Assembly: GCA_946480475.1 (NCBI GenBank)
Contig: CAMLJM010000046.1
Location: 1 to 13,277 of the forward strand
Length of the DNA stretch: 13,277 nt
Source: an uncultured Alphaproteobacteria bacterium
Lineage (GTDB): Bacteria; Pseudomonadota; Alphaproteobacteria; Micavibrionales; Micavibrionaceae
Reading direction: 5' to 3'
The translations under genes and the position numbers were made by a program. Below the pieces are notes generated by a model. It did no database searches, was not told where the DNA came from, and saw only the letters and a list, made by a program, of their open reading frames with translations. This document shows positions 7,928-13,277 of the stretch, in pieces. Each line of letters opens with the position of its first letter. Within the stretch, counting starts at the first letter, position 1.

Positions 7928-9100
7928 ATGGAACCGGTCTCTAATTTGAAATTGCGTCATATCGTTGAAAACCTGTCACCGAATGCGGGGGCGGAAATTG
8001 TCCGTTATGGCCGCCGTAAATCCGGCGTGCTGTCGCTGGGTCAGGGTGAGGGTGATCTGGCAACGCCGGAATTCATCATTCGCGCTGTGGAAAAGGCGAT
8101 GATGGCAGGCAAGACATTTTATGGTCCTGTGCTTGGACACGAGGAACTGCGTCAGGAAATTGCGACTTATTATGCGCGCCTGCATGGTGTCGATTTGCCA
8201 TCGCACCGTGTCTTCGTAACCGGGTCTGGTACGACGGCCATGCACCTGGCGCTCACGGCCATCCTTGACGAAGAGGATGAAGCTGTTGCCGTCACGCCGA
8301 TCTGGAAGAATTTGCTGGGTGCGGTAGAACTGGCCGAAGCACATGTGCGCGAAGTGCCCCTGCGTCATGAAAACGGGCGTTGGCACCTTGACCTGCAACA
8401 GCTTTTTGACGCCTGCACCAGCAAAACACGCGTGATGCTGATTACATCGCCTTCGAACCCGGCGGGTTGGGTGATGACGAAGGAAGAAATGCGTGCGGTG
8501 CTGGAATTTGCGCGCGTGCGCGACATCTGGATTTTGTCTGACGAAGTTTATGCCCGCACGACCTATGATATTTCACACGCGCCCAGTTTCCTTGAGGTTG
8601 CCGAGCCTGAAGACAAACTCTTTATCGTCAACAGCTTCTCCAAGAACTGGGCGATGACGGGCTGGCGTCTGGGCTGGCTGGTAGGACCTGCGTTCGCGGA
8701 AGCGCATATTCGTGACATTGCGATCTACGATAATATGGGGCCGCCCAGTTTCACCCAATTCGGCGGGATTGAAGCTTTGCGTCATGGTGAGCCGTTTATC
8801 AAACAACAGCTGGATCTATGGCGTGCCAATCGTGATCTGGTGCATGATGCCTTCCGCGCGACCAACCGTATTGAGGCCGATAAGCCCGCATCGACATTCT
8901 ATAATTTCTTCAAGGTTGACGGTGAGCCTGATTGCCTGGCCTTTGCGCGGCGTCTGATAGATGATGTATCGTTGTCTATGGCACCGGGCTGTGCTTTTGG
9001 TAAAGTGGGGGCGGGATATATGCGCATGTGTTTTGCAGTTTCGAAACCGAAACTGGAAGATGCACTCGACCGTCTGACCACAGCGATTAAAAAAGGTTGA
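7928..9100 (+). CDS. PLP-dependent class I/II aminotransferase
   Basis: A 390-residue cytosolic aminotransferase of fold type I. The PLP Schiff-base lysine is Lys239 in NSFSKNWAMTGWR, with the phosphate-binding arginine following in GWRLGW. SPSNPAG places the substrate-binding Asn at 177, and SDEVY gives Asp205 and Tyr208, which contact the cofactor ring. FYGPVLGHEELRQEIA and GSGTTAMHLAL are the usual N-terminal landmarks. The sequence resembles aspartate/aromatic-type class I enzymes, but the amino donor cannot be assigned. The ATG at 7928 follows AAGGG by about nine bases. It is the first gene of a packed set: its stop at 9098-9100 is five bases from the likely ATG of the methyltransferase gene. 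Confidence 0.92.
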   Translation: MEPVSNLKLRHIVENLSPNAGAEIVRYGRRKSGVLSLGQGEGDLATPEFIIRAVEKAMMAGKTFYGPVLGHEELRQEIATYYARLHGVDLPSHRVFVTGSGTTAMHLALTAILDEEDEAVAVTPIWKNLLGAVELAEAHVREVPLRHENGRWHLDLQQLFDACTSKTRVMLITSPSNPAGWVMTKEEMRAVLEFARVRDIWILSDEVYARTTYDISHAPSFLEVAEPEDKLFIVNSFSKNWAMTGWRLGWLVGPAFAEAHIRDIAIYDNMGPPSFTQFGGIEALRHGEPFIKQQLDLWRANRDLVHDAFRATNRIEADKPASTFYNFFKVDGEPDCLAFARRLIDDVSLSMAPGCAFGKVGAGYMRMCFAVSKPKLEDALDRLTTAIKKG

Positions 9101-9105
9101 TGAAA

Positions 9106-9654
9106 ATGAAACGCGGTTACTTCGGTGTCGGGGTGGAGGGGATCAGCAAGGAAGGCAATGTCGGCAACCTTGTACGCACCACCCATGCGTTTGGCGGCAG
9201 CTTCTTTTTCACCATATCCTCGCCATTGGATATCGAAGGGGTGCGCGTGTCCGATACTTCGGGGGCGTTTGATCATGTGCCGTATCACCAGTATAAAACC
9301 GTGGGCGACCTGATGCTGCCCCAGGGTTGCACGCTGGTCGGGATTGAACTGACACCTGATTCCATCGAACTGCCTAGCTTCCGCCACCCGACACGGGCGG
9401 CCTATGTGCTGGGCCCTGAAATGGGCAGCCTGTCGCCGGAACTGACGGCGCAGTGTGAATTCGTCGTCAAAATCCCGATGAAGTTCTGCGTCAATGTGGG
9501 TGTGGCTGGCGCGATTGTCATGTATGACCGTTTGATATCCAACAATCGTTTTCCTGATCGCCCGGTGAAGATGGGCGGCCCGGATATGGATGCCCTGGTA
9601 CCGACGCAAAAACACCGCACCAAGCCGTTCTCCCGCAAGAAAGACACTGCATGA
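9106..9654 (+). CDS. SpoU/TrmH-family RNA 2'-O-methyltransferase
   Basis: A 182-residue SPOUT-fold methyltransferase that would transfer a methyl group from SAM to a ribose 2'-OH of tRNA or rRNA. Motif 1 is GNVGNLVRTTHAFG (residues 17-30, with Asn18 and Arg24), motif 2 is VLGPEMGSLSPE (101-112), and motif 3 is IPMKFCVNVGVAGAI (123-137), which forms the SAM-binding trefoil knot. The lysine-rich tail (KHRTKPFSRKKDTA) may help bind RNA. It is slightly longer than TrmL, and the RNA target is unknown. Start choice: the ATG at 9106 has AAAAGG nine bases upstream. The ATG at 9100 overlaps the previous stop (TGATG) but is only three bases from that site. The stop overlaps the next gene as ATGA, suggesting coupled translation. 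Confidence 0.88.
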   Translation: MKRGYFGVGVEGISKEGNVGNLVRTTHAFGGSFFFTISSPLDIEGVRVSDTSGAFDHVPYHQYKTVGDLMLPQGCTLVGIELTPDSIELPSFRHPTRAAYVLGPEMGSLSPELTAQCEFVVKIPMKFCVNVGVAGAIVMYDRLISNNRFPDRPVKMGGPDMDALVPTQKHRTKPFSRKKDTA

Positions 9655-10703
9655 AATACCTGCTGCTGATTCTGACATTATTTTTCTCTGTCAGTGTTCG
9701 AGCGGAATCAGGCCGTGTTGTGGGCATACAACCTTTACCGCCGACAGCAGCGGAAGGTACCCTTACAGATTATTCTTTATGGTTTTCCGCTTACGAAAAA
9801 ACCATAACAGATGTTTTGCAGGCAGGGGCGCAGGGACTATTACTGGCACAGACCTGGCATGAAATGGAACCTAAACGCGGCCAGTATAATCAGGGTAAAA
9901 TGAAGGGTGATCTCCAGATCAACCGTGTTGATGATTTCCAACAGGTGCTATTGGGCATTCAGGTGATCAATACTGTCAAACGAGAGGTGCCGCGCTCTTT
10001 AAAAAAGAAAGACTGGGATTCGCCCGAGATGATCGCGGCTTTCCGTGATTATATCCAATGGACCGCCCCGCAGGTCAAAAACCGCGTTCATATGATTTCC
10101 ATCGGAAATGAAGTGGATACTTATTTTCGCGAGCATCCGGAAGAATGGGATGCCTATAAGCGTTTTTATGACCAAAGCATCGATTATATTCATCAGGTGT
10201 TGCCTGATGTGCGCGTGGGTACAACCATGACCTTTGAAGGGCTCACCAAAGGGTATGTTGAACAGATGACGCGCCTGAATGAAAGAAGCGATATTGTTAT
10301 CATGACTTATTATCCGCTTGAAAAATTAAAGGTTAAAACTGCGGACGCTCCGTTGACGGATTTGCCGCAAATGGTGAAATTTGCTGCTGGTAAACCACTG
10401 GTGATGCAGGAAGTAGGGTACCCCACGGCGTCATCGTTAGGGGGGTCTATGGCTGGCCAGGCCGTCTTCGTCGAAAATATGTTCAAGGCCTGGGAAGCAA
10501 CGGGTACCGCCGTGCCGTTTATCAGTTTTTTCATGCAGCATGATTTTGCCGATGTGACATGCCGCTCGCTTTCCGACTATTACGGGGCCGCTCAATCGAC
10601 CATCATGTATGATTTCCTCTGCAGCCTTGGTTTGCGTGATGCCCTCGGGCAACCCAAGCCCGCGTGGGATGTATTTGTAAGCCATGCGGCGCGCCTACGT
10701 TAG
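9651..10703 (+). CDS. Exported clan-A-like glycoside hydrolase (TIM barrel)
   Basis: A 350-residue exported protein. The signal peptide is residues 1-18 (MKYLLLILTLFFSVSVRA). The rest reads as a beta/alpha barrel: strands include GAQGLLLAQTWHEMEP, VLLGIQVIN, MISIGNEVD, VIMTYYP and PLVMQEVGYP. The Asn-Glu of SIGNEVD (Glu154) fits the acid/base, and Glu254 in MQEVGYPT, 100 residues on, fits the nucleophile of clan GH-A retaining enzymes; the E-x-GYP context recalls GH17 or GH53 types. No carbohydrate-binding module is present. The substrate is unknown, and a cell-surface or periplasmic glycan is plausible. The ATG overlaps the methyltransferase stop (ATGA), so it is the third gene of the operon despite having no obvious metabolic link. 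Confidence 0.75.
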   Translation: MKYLLLILTLFFSVSVRAESGRVVGIQPLPPTAAEGTLTDYSLWFSAYEKTITDVLQAGAQGLLLAQTWHEMEPKRGQYNQGKMKGDLQINRVDDFQQVLLGIQVINTVKREVPRSLKKKDWDSPEMIAAFRDYIQWTAPQVKNRVHMISIGNEVDTYFREHPEEWDAYKRFYDQSIDYIHQVLPDVRVGTTMTFEGLTKGYVEQMTRLNERSDIVIMTYYPLEKLKVKTADAPLTDLPQMVKFAAGKPLVMQEVGYPTASSLGGSMAGQAVFVENMFKAWEATGTAVPFISFFMQHDFADVTCRSLSDYYGAAQSTIMYDFLCSLGLRDALGQPKPAWDVFVSHAARLR

Positions 10704-10747
10704 AGATACGGCTTCTTTTTACCGTTTTCCCGGGCTTGATTGAGCGT

Positions 10748-10753
10748 TATACT
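10748..10753 (+). promoter_or_regulatory. Possible -10 for the IalB-family gene
   Basis: TATACT matches the -10 consensus at five positions and lies 61 bases upstream of the ATG at 10815. The region 17 bases before it (TTTTCC) is a poor -35. The gap from the hydrolase stop at 10703 holds no convincing terminator. Confidence 0.25.
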
Positions 10754-10814
10754 GTCTGGGTACACATCTTCTCCGCCCGTCCGGGCATGCCTCATAAGAA
10801 TTAAGGAAAACCCC

Positions 10815-11330
10815 ATGCTCAAAAATCTTATGATCTCTGTCGTTTCCCTAACCTTGATATTGGCTGGTGCCGCCCCCGCTCAAGCGGCTGAGCCCACACT
10901 GATCGGCCAGTTCGGCAAATGGAAAGCATGGGAATTACAGGATGAAGGCGGCAAGGTTTGTTACATGCTGGCGGAACCGGAAAAACACCAGGGCGCTTAC
11001 CGTTCACGCGACGATATCTATGCTCTCATCACCCATCGTCCGGCCGAGGGCAGCAAGAATGTGTTCAGCTATATCGCCGGGTATGAATACAAAGCTAAAA
11101 GCGAAGCGGTGCTGAAACTGGGCGATAAGAAATTCAATCTCTTCACCCAAAGTGAAACCGCATGGGCGCCCGATGCCAACACCGATAACTTGATCGCGGA
11201 TGCCATCCGCAAGGGTTCAAACATGGTGGTAACAGGCACATCGGCACGTGGCACCGCGACCACCGATACTTTCAGCCTCAAGGGTTCAGGCGACGCGCAT
11301 GATGCAATCAATAAGGCGTGCGGGTTGTAA
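10815..11330 (+). CDS. Invasion-associated locus B (IalB) family exported protein
   Basis: A 171-residue exported protein. The signal peptide is about residues 1-24, with cleavage after PAQA. The mature part opens with FGKWKAWELQ and continues with KVCYMLAEP, the tryptophan- and cysteine-bearing start typical of IalB-family proteins. A beta-rich body follows, and the protein ends in AINKACGL. Two cysteines, Cys49 and Cys169, could form a disulfide. The family is widespread in Alphaproteobacteria, is named from Bartonella and occurs in many non-pathogens, so the name does not imply virulence here; its molecular role is unclear. The ATG at 10815 is chosen because AAGGA (10803-10807) sits seven bases upstream and the signal peptide begins there. 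An in-frame start at 10740 would add 25 residues with no signal-like character. Confidence 0.85.
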   Translation: MLKNLMISVVSLTLILAGAAPAQAAEPTLIGQFGKWKAWELQDEGGKVCYMLAEPEKHQGAYRSRDDIYALITHRPAEGSKNVFSYIAGYEYKAKSEAVLKLGDKKFNLFTQSETAWAPDANTDNLIADAIRKGSNMVVTGTSARGTATTDTFSLKGSGDAHDAINKACGL

Positions 11331-11352
11331 GTGATGCGCTGTGTGAGCCGAT

Positions 11353-11397
11353 AACCAAACGCTGAGAAATTATCAACTTTCCATTTTTTGGTTTTTT
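11353..11397 (+). terminator. Possible rho-independent terminator after the IalB-family gene
   Basis: AACCAAA (11353-11359) pairs with TTTGGTT (11387-11393), and an inner GAAA/TTTC pairing (11366-11369 with 11378-11381) could shorten the loop. A run of six T follows from 11392. The stem is AT-rich with a large interior, so the call is tentative. Confidence 0.4.
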
Positions 11398-11688
11398 CAT
11401 TCTTGGAATATTGAAACAAGCGACAAATCTGATCGTCGTTTAATCATCGTACTTATTATAATGTGAAGCGCCCCTGTTCATTGCCATAATCCTAGTTAAT
11501 ATCCTCCGTTATTTATCAATTTTATGGTAAATGAAGGTTGCGGGGGCTATTTGGCTATGCTAACCATTCACAATCCCGTGTACATTAATAATGCAGTAAC
11601 ATTTTATTAAGAACTGCAGGGACAACAAACAGGGTCGGGTATAGCCTTCGGGCCGGGATTTTTGGAGTAACAACACAAGCTTTGGTGA
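11398..11688 (+). promoter_or_regulatory. Noncoding leader region of the M23 peptidase gene
   Basis: No credible gene lies here. Visible elements are a TATAAT at 11457-11462 with a poor -35, and a TTAA-N7-GTAAC box at 11585-11600 that differs at one base from the alphaproteobacterial CtrA site TTAA-N7-TTAAC. A TGCAGT/ACTGCA inverted repeat lies at 11592-11597 and 11613-11618. A small GCC-TTCG-GGC tetraloop hairpin (11644-11653) is followed by five T. If transcription begins near 11470, the leader is more than 200 bases long. Confidence 0.35.
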
Positions 11689-13277
11689 ATGTTTCATCAG
11701 CCGTTTTCACATAGGCCGTCGACCAACTGGCCCCGTTTGCTCAGCAAACTGAACTCTTACGTACCTGTCCGGCACCGCGACGTGTTGACTCGCGATGGCC
11801 ATTTGCGTCTGCGTGTTCTGTTATCCGGTGCGACCACCTGCCTGATGCTGATGACTGTGACCGGCATCACGGCGATGAATACTGCTGACATGATGTCTTC
11901 CCCTAACAATTCGAGCGTCCGTATGGACCAGCTGGCCTCTATCGAGCCTGCCAGCGGCGTGGCGCTTTCCGTCGTCGACGGTCAGCACGACCCTGTGGCG
12001 GCGGAACGTCTGGCGGCGGCACAAAAACGCCTACAGCGTTACAAGCGCGAAGGCGATCTTGATACGGATACAGTTGAACAGGCACAGGCCGAATATACGG
12101 CACTTGCCCAGGCGCAAACTCCTGTGGCCGTTGAGAACGGCCCTCGTGAAGATGTGCTGAAGATCGGCAAGGGCGATACATTCGGCGCCCTGCTGCAGCG
12201 TGCAGGTCTTTCCAGTGTGGATGCCCATAACGCCGTTGAGTCGATGAAGGGGCATTACGATCCGCGTGCGCTGAAGGTCGGCCAGACCGTGCGCCTGCGC
12301 TATGACCAAGATGCTGACGGTGCTTACCAACTGGCCAGCCTGCAGATGGATGTTGATGCCATCCGCAGTGTGAACCTGACACGCGATGTCAGCACCGAAA
12401 CAGGTTTCAAGGCTGCTACAGAAGAAAAAGAAGTTCTCAAGAAAATCGAAGCCCGCCGTACAGAGATTGAAAATTCGCTGTACGGTTCTGCTTTGAAAGC
12501 GGGTCTGCCGCGTTCAATCGTGGCTGAGGCAATCCGCGTTTATTCCTATGACGTCGACTTCCAGCGTGATGTGCGCCGTGGCGACAGCATCGAAGTTCTT
12601 TATGAGCAATATGAAACCGAAGACGGCCATCAGGTCAAAACCGGCGAAGTGCTGATGGCGCGTATCAATGTCGGGGGTGTGATCAAAACCGCTTACCGCT
12701 ATGAAACCAAAGATGGCCGCGTCGATTTCTTCACCGAAGACGGCAAGAGCCTGCGCAAAGCGATCATGATGACGCCGATTGATGGTGCGCGCATTTCCTC
12801 TGGCTTTGGTGTGCGTAAACACCCGGTTCTGGGCTATACCAAAATGCACAAGGGCATGGACTTTGCGGCGCCTACCGGCACCCCGATCTTTGCTGCCGGT
12901 GATGGCACGGTTGAAAAAGCCGGACGTTTCAGCTCCTATGGTAACTATGTGCGTATCCGCCACACAGGTTCGACTAAAACAGCGTATGCTCATATGAGCC
13001 GTTTTGCCAAGGGCATTACGCCGGGTACGCGTGTGAAGCAGGGTCAGGTGATTGGTTACGTTGGTACCACAGGCCGCTCCACAGGTCCGCATCTGCATTT
13101 CGAAGTCATAGAGAACGGCGTGCAGGTGAACCCGCGTAATGTGAAAACACAGCAGGGTGAACCGCTGAAAGGTACCGAACTGGCGGCGTTCAAAGAAGAG
13201 ATCCGCAAGATCGATGGTCAGTTTGCCGAGCTGACACGCAGCATGAAAATGGCTTTCGCGCCGCAGGCAGCGGTTAA
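11689..13277 (+). CDS. M23 family metallopeptidase (MepM-like murein endopeptidase), partial at 3' end
   Basis: An inner-membrane-anchored, periplasmic peptidase of the kind that cuts peptidoglycan crosslinks. Of 529 visible residues, 1-42 are basic and cytoplasmic and 43-63 form a membrane segment. A charged helical stretch follows (about 103-140), then a LysM/OapA-like region (VLKIGKGDTFGALLQRAGL to LKVGQTVRLRY). An N-terminal peptidase-support domain comes next (about 245-345), then the M23 domain. Zinc ligands are His387 and Asp391 in HKGMDF and His470 in PHLHFEV, with catalytic His468; all are intact, so it should be active. The frame is still open at the last base: the final TAA letters are out of frame, and a helical tail (AAFKEEIRKIDGQFAELTRS) continues. 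An in-frame TGA directly precedes the ATG, fixing the earliest start; GGTG is the only nearby ribosome site. Confidence 0.9.
   Translation, partial: MFHQPFSHRPSTNWPRLLSKLNSYVPVRHRDVLTRDGHLRLRVLLSGATTCLMLMTVTGITAMNTADMMSSPNNSSVRMDQLASIEPASGVALSVVDGQHDPVAAERLAAAQKRLQRYKREGDLDTDTVEQAQAEYTALAQAQTPVAVENGPREDVLKIGKGDTFGALLQRAGLSSVDAHNAVESMKGHYDPRALKVGQTVRLRYDQDADGAYQLASLQMDVDAIRSVNLTRDVSTETGFKAATEEKEVLKKIEARRTEIENSLYGSALKAGLPRSIVAEAIRVYSYDVDFQRDVRRGDSIEVLYEQYETEDGHQVKTGEVLMARINVGGVIKTAYRYETKDGRVDFFTEDGKSLRKAIMMTPIDGARISSGFGVRKHPVLGYTKMHKGMDFAAPTGTPIFAAGDGTVEKAGRFSSYGNYVRIRHTGSTKTAYAHMSRFAKGITPGTRVKQGQVIGYVGTTGRSTGPHLHFEVIENGVQVNPRNVKTQQGEPLKGTELAAFKEEIRKIDGQFAELTRSMKMAFAPQAAV

Noticed and set aside
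8899..9678. 259-codon open frame on the minus strand across the aminotransferase, methyltransferase and hydrolase junctions
   Set aside because: The opposite strand codes for proteins with intact catalytic motifs throughout; this frame is histidine- and arginine-rich, typical of an antisense shadow.
10815..11330. IalB-family gene as a sign of an invasive pathogen
   Set aside because: The family is common in free-living Alphaproteobacteria, and no other virulence-associated gene is present here.
11524..11610. 28-codon ORF in the M23 leader starting at an ATG
   Set aside because: There is no ribosome site, no coding-like composition and no nearby promoter at a sensible distance.
11939..13098. 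Minus-strand open frames of 147 and 194 codons opposite the M23 gene
   Set aside because: They lie wholly opposite the M23 peptidase, whose domains and zinc ligands are complete, and their translations show no family features.
13275..13277. TAA at the extreme right edge as the stop of the M23 gene
   Set aside because: The reading frame ends with GTT followed by two leftover bases, so this TAA is out of frame and the gene continues beyond the window.

Overview
The window looks like chromosomal DNA of a Gram-negative bacterium, most likely an alphaproteobacterium of moderate GC. The evidence is an IalB-family exported protein, an envelope M23 peptidase with the N-terminal layout common in that class, an acetoacetyl-CoA synthetase, and a DsbD-type reductase paired with a periplasmic thioredoxin-fold protein. 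I see no tRNA, rRNA, CRISPR array, insertion sequence or prophage. The genus cannot be told from this sequence alone.

Layout from left to right. (1) 1-666, minus: N-terminal part of an ABC-F ATPase that runs off the left edge. (2) 783-1538, plus: an unrecognised two-helix membrane protein in a visibly AT-rich patch. (3) A bidirectional terminator at 1544-1583 separates it from a converging two-gene minus-strand operon: a DsbD/ScsB-like reductase (4429-2306) followed after 33 bases by an exported AhpC/TSA-like protein (2272-1604). (4) 4430-4810: a regulatory stretch with a 17-base tandem repeat, a good sigma-70-type promoter and a 46-residue small ORF. (5) 4811-6802: acetoacetyl-CoA synthetase. 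(6) 6868-7833: a GNAT protein with two acetyltransferase-like halves, the first of which has lost its cofactor loop. (7) 7928-10703: a tightly packed set of PLP aminotransferase, SpoU/TrmH-type RNA methyltransferase and exported clan-A-like glycoside hydrolase, joined by one short gap and one ATGA overlap. (8) 10815-11330: IalB-family exported protein. (9) 11331-11688: a noncoding leader region. (10) 11689-13277: an M23 metallopeptidase that continues past the right edge.

Functionally the window mixes housekeeping and envelope genes. The DsbD-like protein probably passes cytosolic reducing power across the inner membrane to the neighbouring thioredoxin-fold protein. The M23 peptidase would act on peptidoglycan, and the glycoside hydrolase and IalB protein are also exported. 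AacS activates acetoacetate. No obvious defence, secretion or biosynthetic cluster is present. The least explained elements are the 251-residue membrane protein, the small ORF with its own promoter, the half-degenerate GNAT, and the coupled aminotransferase/methyltransferase/hydrolase operon.
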